Shown one piece after another: positions 8,153 to 15,641 of a DNA stretch of 32,886 bases. This DNA comes from an uncultured Paracoccaceae bacterium (GTDB lineage Bacteria > Pseudomonadota > Alphaproteobacteria > Rhodobacterales > Rhodobacteraceae). The notes under the pieces are model-generated. The model did not search any database. It was not told where the DNA came from and saw only the letters and a program-made list of their open reading frames with translations. The position numbers and the translations under genes are program-made. Where the stretch lies: positions 1 through 32,886 of the forward strand of contig CANMWG010000008.1 of the NCBI GenBank assembly GCA_947501555.1, in the 5' to 3' direction. The first letter of the stretch is position 1; each line of letters begins with the position of its first letter.

Positions 8153-9010
8153 TCAGTGCTGCAACAATGTGGGGTCGTTCTCCTTTTCCCCTTCAAAGCA
8201 CTTTTTCATGAAGCTCAGGGCAATGCGCACGTCTGGATCCAATCGTCGGCTTTCATGATAAGATGCCCACACCGCAAAGTACTTGGGCGGTGTGTTTGGC
8301 TCCCAAGACCTTAAGCCGGGTTGCCGCTCCGCAAATCGAATTGGGAGATAAACGACCAGTGGTAAAAACTGCACAATTCCCGCAGCGCAATCGATACTTG
8401 AGGTTTTCATACGCGGCGCTCCGAACTGAGCTTCTACCAATTGAATGATTGGGACACTCTTTCGATCAAAGCCCAGAAGTTCGACCCAGCCTTCGGGCGT
8501 GCTGGACGCCGTTTTGCCGATGTAGGCTCGATACCCAACTGCCCCCAGCCTGAGACGGATGAGGCGCCCTTCAGAAGGTTCTTCATAGCTCACTCGAAGA
8601 TCAATCTCACCGAAGGCGACTGACTTTTCTTCGTGATAAAGATCAAGCGAAAGCTTTGGGTTCTCCTGCAGAAACTGGGGTATGCGAGGCGCAAGCGTAT
8701 CCTGGCAAACTTCAAGAGGTATTGAGACGCGGACCGTTCGATCGGCCATTTCGTCACTCACAGCATGGCTTTTACCGTGTGGAAATCCGTCTGCAAGAGC
8801 TTCGGCCAGGGCAATGTAGGTCTTTGCGGCAGGTGTCGGCTTCCAGACTTGCCCACGCCGGACAAAAAGGGTTTGCCCCACTTCTTCAGTAGAGCGCTCC
8901 AGACGTCGTGAGACCGTCGCGGTGCTTAGTCCCAGCGCCCGCGCTGCAGAACTCATGGTTCCATAGCGACTGAGCGCCAAAATCAGTTTTAGGTCATCCC
9001 AATTGTCCAT
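8153..9010 (-). CDS. LysR-family transcriptional regulator (A)
   Basis: A 285-residue regulator. Residues 1-60 form a LysR-type winged HTH (MDNWDDLKLILALSRYGTMS then AARALGLSTATVSRRLERSTEE). The rest is a shortened effector-binding region with EIDLRVSYEE, typical of LysR domains that sense small ligands. It ends with YHESRRLDPDVRIALSFMKK, which nearly matches the end of the second LysR at 9861-10700 (FHESRR..ARKWVKSC). The start at 9010 is supported by alignment with that paralogue's MQHWDDFKY; the upstream 25 codons are dispensable. The two are probably ancient paralogues of a type seen in alphaproteobacteria, with unknown ligands. It lies downstream of a small membrane gene on the same strand. 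Confidence 0.88.
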   Translation of the reverse strand: MDNWDDLKLILALSRYGTMSSAARALGLSTATVSRRLERSTEEVGQTLFVRRGQVWKPTPAAKTYIALAEALADGFPHGKSHAVSDEMADRTVRVSIPLEVCQDTLAPRIPQFLQENPKLSLDLYHEEKSVAFGEIDLRVSYEEPSEGRLIRLRLGAVGYRAYIGKTASSTPEGWVELLGFDRKSVPIIQLVEAQFGAPRMKTSSIDCAAGIVQFLPLVVYLPIRFAERQPGLRSWEPNTPPKYFAVWASYHESRRLDPDVRIALSFMKKCFEGEKENDPTLLQH

Positions 9011-9117
9011 CGTTTGCCCGCCGATCCTTATCAACTCGTCCGACGATCGACATAGTCGACCTTTGGCCGATGTGGGTGTGGGCATCTTGCTAGTTCATCT
9101 GCGCATTCGGTTAGGAT

Positions 9118-9135
9118 GCTATCCGAAAGGATAGC
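9118..9135. other. Perfect 7-bp stem with GAAA loop
   Basis: GCTATCC-gaaa-GGATAGC lies between the end of the small membrane gene (9153) and the LysR start (9010). It has no strong T-run. It may be a weak terminator for the upstream gene or an mRNA stem ahead of the regulator. GAAA read on the plus strand is a stable GNRA loop; on the transcribed minus strand the loop is TTTC. Confidence 0.5.
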
Positions 9136-9152
9136 CACTGCTGCCAACGACG

Positions 9153-9545
9153 TTATTCCATATCATAGGACTCGCGGTATAAATGGGACATTATGACTGC
9201 TGCCGAAAGGACAAGGGCATTGCCAACTGCAAAATAGACGGCAAGAGCATGCAGAATTCCAGTTACTAGAACCGCTGCAATTGAAATTATACCACAAAAC
9301 AACGCGACAAGCACACACACTGCGATTAAGCCTCCTTCTATTGGTCTGATTTCCTCAATAACGGGGTGGCCATTTTCAGAATCGTTATTGGCGTTATCAT
9401 ATGCAATTGAAGGGAACTTTCCATTTTTTGGCGCAACTTGAGTGAATACCTTGGTTTCTTGCTCGAGTGAGGTTTTCGGGATTTCAGCATCAATGAATCC
9501 AGTTGTAAGCGGGGCCATTGGCCCCTGAACGATTACTCTCGGCAT
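9153..9545 (-). CDS. Small two-helix membrane protein, unknown
   Basis: A 130-residue protein. The first ~68 residues are soluble and carry no signal peptide. Two hydrophobic segments follow (IEGGLIAVCVLVALFCGIIS and ILHALAVYFAVGNALVLSAA), then a short charged tail. The fold suggests an inner-membrane hairpin with a cytoplasmic N-domain. GGAG lies 10 bases upstream of the ATG at 9545, supporting real translation. It diverges from the second LysR (9861) across a 315-base region with a palindrome, so it is a plausible target of that regulator. Family not recognised. Confidence 0.65.
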   Translation of the reverse strand: MPRVIVQGPMAPLTTGFIDAEIPKTSLEQETKVFTQVAPKNGKFPSIAYDNANNDSENGHPVIEEIRPIEGGLIAVCVLVALFCGIISIAAVLVTGILHALAVYFAVGNALVLSAAVIMSHLYRESYDME

Positions 9546-9734
9546 TCTTTATTTTCTCCGCTCTACCCCCACCTCCGAAACTTGCAGGTTCTCATCGTAT
9601 CTCCAACGCTCAATCCTGCAGTATCATGACTGCAATCTTACAAGCACCTCTTGCTCGTTCGACGAGTCAGTGCGTTTCCGGGTGCAATCGTTCTGAAGGA
9701 AGCCGCCGCTTGGCTTAGAGCTGCGCAAAATTGT

Positions 9735-9746
9735 AAACACGTGTTT
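9735..9746. promoter_or_regulatory. 12-bp perfect palindrome, candidate LysR operator
   Basis: AAACACGTGTTT lies in the 315-base gap between divergent genes at 9545 (minus) and 9861 (plus). LysR-type regulators commonly bind dyads in such gaps. The rest of 9546-9860 shows no convincing gene. Confidence 0.4.
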
Positions 9747-9860
9747 GCAAAAGCGCACCCTTAACCTGGCATGCTTTTGGGGTACCGTGTCCAACAGTAA
9801 AGAGTGTTGGCTCACAGAGATGTGTGCCTGTCCGTTTCTGAAGGAAGACTAGAGGCTAAC

Positions 9861-10700
9861 ATGCAGCACTGGGATGATTTTAAGTATCTGCTTGCGCTCG
9901 AAGAAACCGGAAGCCTGACGAGGGCGGCAAAGGCGCTGCGCACCAATCCAACGACTGTTTCAAGGCATATCAAAAGGCTGTCAGAGACCTACAAGAAAAC
10001 GCTGGTCACCCGAAGAGCAAACGGAGAGTGGTCCCTTACTAAAGAGGGTATAATGTTCGCAGCCACCGCGAAACGTTGCGCCTCTGCCATCAGCGCTCTC
10101 AGCAATAATGCAACAGAAGACCGCCCTGAAATCACTGTGACAACCACTGATTTTGTTGGCGATTACATACTAAGCCCTCAGATCCACAACATGATGGAGG
10201 CACCAGATAGCATTTCTTTGACGATTGACATGAGAGACAGGAACCTGAGTCTGGCATTTGGCGAGGCCGATCTGGCGGTGCGCCTTGGCAGGCCAAAGTC
10301 TGGAAAGCTGATCGCATCGAAACTGGCTGACCTCGAAATGAATATCTTTTCACCCCAAGGACGCATGACAAAGAGATGGGTAGGTTTGCCTGCACAATAT
10401 GACTGGGTGCCCGAAATGCAGTTAGGCCTGGACTTCTTTGGTTGTGAGCCGACGATCCGTGTCGGCAGCTTTTCCAGCATTCGCGAGATCGCTCTGCAAC
10501 AAGATCTTGCGTGCATTGGGCCCAATCTAATGATGGAAGACTGGGCCGGTCTCAAGCGTATGGATACCTTCGGTCCATCAGCGATAAGAGAGGTCTGGAG
10601 CGTTTTTCATGAATCGCGCCGGCATGACGACGCGCTTTACCGGGCCAGAAAATGGGTAAAAAGCTGCTTCTCAAAAATAGAGATGAAAACGGCCGCGTGA
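9861..10700 (+). CDS. LysR-family transcriptional regulator (B)
   Basis: A 279-residue LysR-type regulator. The HTH covers about residues 1-60 (MQHWDDFKYLLALEETGSLT, then AAKALRTNPTTVSRHIKRLS). The effector domain carries FGEADLAVRLGRPKSGKLIA and the dimer-face motif SFSSIREIALQQDLACIG. The C-terminus FHESRRHDDALYRARKWVKS matches the end of LysR A (8153-9010). The ATG at 9861 has AGAGG 5 bases upstream, and alignment with LysR A supports it; the longer frame from 9804 is rejected. It diverges from the two-helix membrane protein. Autoregulation and control of that gene are likely by family habit but not shown. Confidence 0.88.
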   Translation: MQHWDDFKYLLALEETGSLTRAAKALRTNPTTVSRHIKRLSETYKKTLVTRRANGEWSLTKEGIMFAATAKRCASAISALSNNATEDRPEITVTTTDFVGDYILSPQIHNMMEAPDSISLTIDMRDRNLSLAFGEADLAVRLGRPKSGKLIASKLADLEMNIFSPQGRMTKRWVGLPAQYDWVPEMQLGLDFFGCEPTIRVGSFSSIREIALQQDLACIGPNLMMEDWAGLKRMDTFGPSAIREVWSVFHESRRHDDALYRARKWVKSCFSKIEMKTAA

Positions 10701-10822
10701 TCTGATCTAAGGCGGACAGAAATGAGAGCAGAATTAGAGCTGCTATAGGCTGGTCCGGCTTTTTTGTTTTCTGTCTGCAGCACTTATCCACAGATTTCTA
10801 TCCGTTTGCCTCTCACATACTA

Positions 10823-10832
10823 TCCGATCGGA
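10823..10832. promoter_or_regulatory. 10-bp perfect palindrome TCCGATCGGA upstream of a small ORF
   Basis: The palindrome sits 71 bases upstream of the 37-residue ORF at 10904 and 123 bases downstream of LysR B. It could be an operator for the small gene. The remaining bases of 10701-10903 hold a T-run (TTTTTTG near 10759) with no good stem before it. Confidence 0.3.
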
Positions 10833-10903
10833 CAATATCAAATCAGTTTCTTTCACTTTAGTGATGAGCCGGGGCAAGGCAACTAAATAAGGATTGCAAA
10901 CGC

Positions 10904-11017
10904 ATGTTTGATATTTTCGTATTCTCACTTATCTTTTCCGTTCTCATGCTCATCGAGCTTGCCGCGCTTCGGCTCGGCATCAGGAAAAAGGCCTCATCGT
11001 TAACGGCAACACGCTAG
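10904..11017 (+). CDS. 37-residue single-helix small membrane protein
   Basis: A short ORF reading MFDIFVFSLIFSVLMLIELA followed by ALRLGIRKKASSLTATR. It has one hydrophobic helix with an acidic residue near its end and a basic tail, giving a clear N-out/C-in charge pattern. AGGA at 10890-10893 lies 10 bases before the ATG. The organisation (helix plus basic tail, own Shine-Dalgarno, upstream palindrome) supports a real small membrane protein, but there is no family to confirm it. It could also be a type I toxin-like peptide. Confidence 0.45.
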   Translation: MFDIFVFSLIFSVLMLIELAALRLGIRKKASSLTATR

Positions 11018-11560
11018 CCTATTTGAGGTTGGCCAGAGCCATTTGAGTGGTCAATTTTGTTTTCCAGTACTCCCGGTTTTGTGCGTTAGAACGCTGGGAT
11101 GCTTTCATTGCTGCTTCAAACCTTGAAAGATTGCTTTTCGGTTGTGACCGCTCGCGGCTTCAAAGCGGTACTGCTTGAGTCTCGTTCGGATAGCCGTCGT
11201 TCGGCGCATGATGTGCGGAGGTCTACTGTGCGGACAAAACGCCATTTGGCTGCGACTGCGCCAATGGCTGCTCTTGGCAACCACGCCGCCCCGTTGCTGT
11301 TTATGATCTGCAACAAAGCGGCTAAAATGACCTTAGTTCGCTTCAAAGATCCGTATCTCAGGCTCCGCTAGCAAGTGAAGCGCAGCCATCGTTGCGATCC
11401 AAATTGTCATCGGACCAGCCATTTGTTGTCGTTGATTTGGCCCGACCCGAATCCCAATGTGAAGATTTTGTCCAATCCTGCCGGACAAGGCGATTGCATC
11501 TGTCACATGCCGTTAAAGAGAGCTTGGAACACAGTTTTTTCAGTAAGGAAGACAATCAAA
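11018..11560. other. 543-base stretch with no supported gene
   Basis: Frames here are short, lack good ribosome-binding sites and show no recognisable motif. A 90-codon plus-strand frame (11099-11371) has unusual composition and no family. The final ~60 bases hold the leader of the beta-lactamase-like gene at 11561. The segment may be decayed sequence. Confidence 0.5.
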
Positions 11561-12244
11561 ATGCAAAGACGAGCGTTTACCGCTGCAGCCGTGTCATCGC
11601 TTATTGTAGCCTTGCCTAGCCTTGCGATGGCACAACGGCCCACCTCAGTCATACCAGGCTATCAGATAGCAGAGATAAAAGAAGGGCGGCTTGTGACCGG
11701 GTATGGCGGCATGGCCACTCCGCAATCAGCAGTGACTGGCGACACGCTGTTTCATGTGGCATCTTGTTCGAAAACAGTCGCCTGCCTTGCTGGGCTTACA
11801 TTGGTACGCGATGGGCAAGTTTCGCTTGATCAGCCTGCAAACACATACCTGAAACGTTGGCAGCTGCCGGGCGATACTGGTGCGACAGCCACAGTTGCTG
11901 ATCTCATGTCCCACACCGCGGGTACCACAGTTCATGGCTTTGCTGGCTATGGTCCGGATGAGCCGCTCCCGAGCTTGTTGGAGATCTTGGATGGCAGCCC
12001 CCCGGCGAATTCGGATCCTGTTCGGATGCGGCGTTGGCAGCTCAGTCGCATGAGTTACAGCGGTGGTGGGACGACGGTTTTGCAAATGCTCATCGAAGAT
12101 GTCAGTGGTGTGGGCTTTGCCAGCTACGCCGCAACCAAGGTTTTGCGGCCGATTGGTGCCCCCAGTGCGACATTTGCAATCACACCTAACGTGTTCTTCG
12201 CCCATGGAGAGTTTGAAGATGGCAGACCTGTTCCCGGGGGGTAA
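11561..12244 (+). pseudogene. Serine beta-lactamase/esterase-like hydrolase, C-terminally truncated
   Basis: The 227-residue product starts with a signal peptide (MQRRAFTAAAVSSLIVALPS..AMA). It carries the SxxK motif S68-C-S-K71 and the second-motif tyrosine Y166-S-G168 (YSGGGTT), as in the Beta-lactamase (PF00144) family of periplasmic hydrolases and esterases. Relatives continue well past the PVPGG segment for another ~100 or more residues including the third motif; here a stop follows PVPGG at 12244. The C-terminal third is therefore lost at the junction with the EamA remnant. The ATG at 11561 follows AAGGAAG; the 62-codon upstream extension is rejected because it would bury the signal peptide. 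It is probably inactive. Confidence 0.75.
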
Positions 12245-12526
12245 TCGCGCAATGGCAGCGAAAGATGCAAACAAAGCGAGCGCGCCAAAGCTAGCACGGA
12301 TCAGGTGTCCGATGGGACGTTTGGTTGCCAATCCTTGCGGAAACTCGCCCCGCAGCCACAGGAATACGATCAACGGGATAATCGCAAAGGCGGACCTGAA
12401 AAAGACGATCTCTCCAAGCGGTACCTCCTCGCTGACCGCTTTGACGCAAATCATCATCCCCGCGAAAAGCACTCCGGACAGGATGCGCATCCCGATCCCG
12501 AACCGTGGGCGGTCTGTGTCGGTCAT
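12239..12526 (-). pseudogene. EamA/DMT-family transporter, N-terminal remnant
   Basis: The first ~96 residues match the start of EamA (drug/metabolite) transporters: GIGMRILSGVLFAGMMICVK, EVPLGEIVFFRSAFAIIPLI and SFGALALFASFAAIARLP, which is about three of ten expected helices. Beyond residue 96 the frame continues to 11726 only as the antisense of the hydrolase gene, so it is a false tail. The ATG at 12526 overlaps the permease stop by 4 bases (ATGA), showing it was the last gene of the ABC operon before truncation. In pseudopaline-type metallophore loci an EamA protein exports the metallophore; here that role is only a suggestion. Confidence 0.8.
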
Positions 12527-13320
12527 GCCTTATGGTCCTGCTCTGCCAGTGCGTCGCGCAACGTATCTCCAGCCAAATTAATAGCAAGGACACAGACAAC
12601 AACCGAGAGGCCAGGCCAGATCATTTGAAGGGGGGTTGAGCGCATATGAATACGCGCGTCCAACAACATCGTTCCCCATTCCGGCATCGGCGGTTGCACT
12701 CCAAATCCCAGAAACCCAAGTGTGGATATGCCCAGAATGGCCCGTGCAAACATGCCGGTCCAGACCACTGTCAGGGAGGGCAATAACGACGGCAGATAGT
12801 GCCAGCGCGCGATGCTCAAGTTGGAAACACCTGCAAGGCGTGCCTGAACCACATAGCCGCGCGTCTTTAGCGACAACCCGATGGCGCGGGCGACACGGGC
12901 GTAACGCATCCAACTTGTGACGGTCAGCGCGAAGATCAGGCTGCCTGTGCTTGCGCCCAACACGCCAGCAATCACAACCGACGCAACCAGTTCTGGAAAG
13001 GCAAGAAACGTGTCTGTTGTACGCATCACGATCCAGTCAATCACCTTGCCGCCAAGGGCTGCGAGCAGTCCAATCAGTGTGCCAATCACCAAGCCCATCA
13101 CCGAGATCAAAAAGGCCAGACCCAGCGACCATCGCGCCCCGTGCAACAACCGGGACAGAATATCGCGACCCATGGCATCTGTGCCCAACCACGCCTGTGG
13201 ATTTGGCGCGCTGAGACGGTTCGGAATGTCGATCTGCGTGGGATCAACGGGGGCCAACATCGGACCGAACACTCCAAGTGCGACAAAGATAAGTGCAAGC
13301 CCCGCGACGCTACGCATCAT
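12523..13320 (-). CDS. ABC transporter permease (DppC/NikC type)
   Basis: A ~265-residue inner-membrane permease of the peptide/nickel class. It begins MMRSVAGLALIFVALGVFGP and contains the typical periplasmic segment LSAPNPQAWLGTDAMGRDIL, followed by the BPD_transp_1 domain with five more helices. The EAA-like loop that contacts the ATPase is near VQARLAGVSNLSIARWHYLP. Start at 13320 (or 13317), overlapping the preceding permease gene by about 10 bases; a longer frame from 13356 would add non-conserved residues. It ends overlapping the EamA start. It forms the channel with the NikB-type permease. Confidence 0.92.
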   Translation of the reverse strand: MMRSVAGLALIFVALGVFGPMLAPVDPTQIDIPNRLSAPNPQAWLGTDAMGRDILSRLLHGARWSLGLAFLISVMGLVIGTLIGLLAALGGKVIDWIVMRTTDTFLAFPELVASVVIAGVLGASTGSLIFALTVTSWMRYARVARAIGLSLKTRGYVVQARLAGVSNLSIARWHYLPSLLPSLTVVWTGMFARAILGISTLGFLGFGVQPPMPEWGTMLLDARIHMRSTPLQMIWPGLSVVVCVLAINLAGDTLRDALAEQDHKA

Positions 13321-14248
13321 GCTCTCCGATCCGGGGATCGAGAGTGCGGAATGCAAGATCGATCAACAGGTTGACCACTACGAAGACCACTGCCGTGACC
13401 AGCACCGCCACTTGCACCTTCGGAAAGTCACGGGCTTCAATTGCGGACACGAGGAAACTGGCAAGGCCGGGACGGGCAAAGATGACTTCAACCACGACAA
13501 GCCCCTCCAGCAGGAACGCGAGTTCTAAGCCCAAAACAGTGACAAAAGGGATCGCTGCGTGAGGTGCCACATGATCGCGTTCGATGTCACGATGGATCAC
13601 GCCCCGCCGTCGCAAGGCAGGCAAGAACGCTTGATCGCGCGCCTCGAGAATGCTCGATCGCAGAATACGGGTGAGCGATGCCGCCACGCCCAAGCCCAGC
13701 GTCAGTGCTGGCAGGATCATATGTGCAGAAGTCCGCGCGCCCATCGCAGGCAACCAGTCTAACTGCACCGCAAAAAGCAGGATCAGCAGAAGGCCCAACC
13801 AAAAAGCCGGGATCGCCACGCCAATGGAGGCCAACGCCACGGCCCCACGATCCACCCAACTGCCCGGGCTGCGCGTGGCAAGCAGCGCAAGCGGGACGGA
13901 GATCGCCAAGCCAATAAACAGGGCCGCCAATGCGAGCGGTACAGTATAGGATATCGCCGTCACCATTTCCGGCCAAACATCACGTCCAGTTACTGAAGAC
14001 TGCCCAAAGTCACCCATCAACAACGGTGCGATCCATGCTTGGAAGGCCACGAAAAACCCGGCGTCCAAACCGGCCTCTGCGCGGACCAGATCAATCACCT
14101 CGGTTGGAACGATTGCGTTATGCCGCGCCATCGCGATCGCCAAGGCGGGATCGCCGGGTGCGTGCCACAGCAATGCAAATGTCGCTAGCGCCGTTCCCGT
14201 AAGAACCACAACAGCGCGCAGAACAAGGCTCACGAAAATCTGGATCAT
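13310..14248 (-). CDS. ABC transporter permease (DppB/NikB type)
   Basis: A 312-residue inner-membrane permease. The N-terminal helix (MIQIFVSLVLRAVVVLTGTA..FALL) and the following HAPGDPA segment are hallmarks of DppB/NikB. Six helices follow, with the EAA loop near LEARDQAFLPALRRRGV. The start overlaps the upstream ATPase stop by 4 bases (ATGA at 14248-14245), and its 3' end overlaps the second permease, so the genes are translationally coupled. It partners with the NikC-type protein and the two ATPases. Substrate cannot be read from the permease. Confidence 0.92.
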   Translation of the reverse strand: MIQIFVSLVLRAVVVLTGTALATFALLWHAPGDPALAIAMARHNAIVPTEVIDLVRAEAGLDAGFFVAFQAWIAPLLMGDFGQSSVTGRDVWPEMVTAISYTVPLALAALFIGLAISVPLALLATRSPGSWVDRGAVALASIGVAIPAFWLGLLLILLFAVQLDWLPAMGARTSAHMILPALTLGLGVAASLTRILRSSILEARDQAFLPALRRRGVIHRDIERDHVAPHAAIPFVTVLGLELAFLLEGLVVVEVIFARPGLASFLVSAIEARDFPKVQVAVLVTAVVFVVVNLLIDLAFRTLDPRIGEHDA

Positions 14249-14964
14249 GCAACGCGTTCGAATGCGCCAAGCGCAAAAGCAGCGTCGCGCAAGGTGCGCC
14301 CATAGGCGGTTTGTGGAGCATCCACAAAGGCGCGGGCGGGCGTGAGCTCTTCGATGCGACCGGCACGCAGAACCGCGATTTCTTCTGCAAAAGCCGCCGC
14401 ATAGCCAAGATCATGCGTCACAATAAGGGCTGCAAATCCTTCTTCGCGCTGCATTTGGGCGATCAGTCGTGCGGTGTGCTTTTGTGTGACCGCATCCAAT
14501 GCTGAAAGCGGCTCATCGAACAGAACCAACGGCGGGGCTGCGATCAGCGCCCGTAGAATGCCAACACGCTGCGCTTGCCCGATTGACACCTCCGCAGGCC
14601 GTCGATCCAGAAGGTCAGGCGCAATCTCTAGTCCGGAACACAGACGCGCCAGCCGGTCTTCATCTAGCTGGCGCCCCCGCAGCGGCTCTTTCACAGAGCG
14701 GCGTAAGGACATGCGGGGATTAAACGCGCTGCGCGGTTCTTGCATCACAAGCGCTGGTCGGCACTTGCGCACTGGTTTCGCGTCCCATGTCACGTGTCCG
14801 GTCGGACACGGGACAAGCCCCAGAATGGCATTGATCAACGTCGATTTGCCTGCGCCGCTTTCTCCAACGACCGCGAGCGTTCGGCTTGGGGCGAGCGACA
14901 ATGATACGTCTCTTAACGTCACAGTTGAACTGTATCTGACCGAGACCTGATCGACGTCTAGCAT
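14245..14964 (-). CDS. ABC transporter ATPase 2 (DppF/NikE type)
   Basis: A 239-residue ATPase. Walker A is GESGAGKST, the Q-loop is VMQEPRSAFNP, the signature is VSIGQAQR (a variant of LSGGQ), Walker B is LVLFDEPLSALD and the switch is IVTHDL. The ATG at 14964 (MLDVDQVSVRY) overlaps the stop of ATPase 1 by 7 bases; a longer frame from 14994 is rejected. It is shorter than full DppF (~320 residues) and lacks the usual C-terminal oligopeptide-transporter extension. It powers uptake together with ATPase 1. Confidence 0.92.
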   Translation of the reverse strand: MLDVDQVSVRYSSTVTLRDVSLSLAPSRTLAVVGESGAGKSTLINAILGLVPCPTGHVTWDAKPVRKCRPALVMQEPRSAFNPRMSLRRSVKEPLRGRQLDEDRLARLCSGLEIAPDLLDRRPAEVSIGQAQRVGILRALIAAPPLVLFDEPLSALDAVTQKHTARLIAQMQREEGFAALIVTHDLGYAAAFAEEIAVLRAGRIEELTPARAFVDAPQTAYGRTLRDAAFALGAFERVA

Positions 14965-15641
14965 GGCAGTTCCAGCCAGTTGCGATGTGCGCAAAGCGCC
15001 TTGGCGGCTGGCGTCATCGGCGCCATTAAAAGCCGTTTGATCGGTGAATCTTCAACAATTTTTCCGTCGTCCATGACCATTAAGCGGTGCACCCGGCGGG
15101 CCGCAAGGCCAAGGTCATGCGTGATCAACAACAGCGCAGTGTCCCGGTCCGCCAAATGTGCATCAAGCAAATCTATCGTGCCCGCCGCAACGACGGGATC
15201 CAGCGCAGAGGTTGGTTCGTCCATCACGAGCAAATCTGGCGTGCCGATCAAGGCCATTGCGATGACAAAGCGTTGTTGCATCCCCCGGCTCCATCCCCAG
15301 GGGCGCTTGCGCAGATCACCGTCTTCAATATGCAGTGCGTTGAACAGCGTCTGTTGGCGGGCCGGGTCGGGCGCAAGGGTTCGTGCGCGTTCTGCTTCGC
15401 GCCAGTGAAAGGCCATAGACCGCAAGGGATCAAGCGCCTCGTCAGGGCTTTGCGGGACATGGGCGACGTGTGCGCCTTGCGCGCGAAGCTTATCAACTAA
15501 GGCATGGCCCAGCGTCGATTTTCCAGACCCCGACGCACCAACAAGCCCGACGCGTTCGCCGGGCCTGATCTCCACATCAGTGGGATAAAGAATGGTGCGA
15601 CCCGCGCGCATCGCGCTCAGGCCAGTCGCGGCGATGGTCAT
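14958..15641 (-). CDS. ABC transporter ATPase 1 (DppD/NikD type)
   Basis: A 227-residue ATPase. Walker A is GASGSGKST, the Q-loop is HVPQSPDEALDP, the signature is the unusual WSRGMQQRF in place of LSGGQ, Walker B is LLVMDEPTSALDP and the switch is LITHDL. It lacks the C-terminal cysteine-rich extension seen in full-length DppD. The start overlaps the binding-protein stop by 4 bases (ATGA at 15641-15638). The compact size and the changed signature motif set this pair apart from classical peptide importers. Confidence 0.92.
   Translation of the reverse strand: MTIAATGLSAMRAGRTILYPTDVEIRPGERVGLVGASGSGKSTLGHALVDKLRAQGAHVAHVPQSPDEALDPLRSMAFHWREAERARTLAPDPARQQTLFNALHIEDGDLRKRPWGWSRGMQQRFVIAMALIGTPDLLVMDEPTSALDPVVAAGTIDLLDAHLADRDTALLLITHDLGLAARRVHRLMVMDDGKIVEDSPIKRLLMAPMTPAAKALCAHRNWLELPC

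Noticed and set aside
10740..10766. Intrinsic terminator after LysR B
   Set aside because: A T-run is present but no stable stem precedes it.
11099..11371. 90-codon ORF between the small ORF and the hydrolase
   Set aside because: No ribosome-binding site, no motif, and Arg/Ala-rich composition typical of a chance frame.
11375..11560. 62-codon N-terminal extension of the hydrolase
   Set aside because: It would bury the signal peptide starting at 11561, which has its own ribosome-binding site.
11726..12238. C-terminal 170 residues of the EamA frame
   Set aside because: They are the antisense of the hydrolase gene and show no transporter character.
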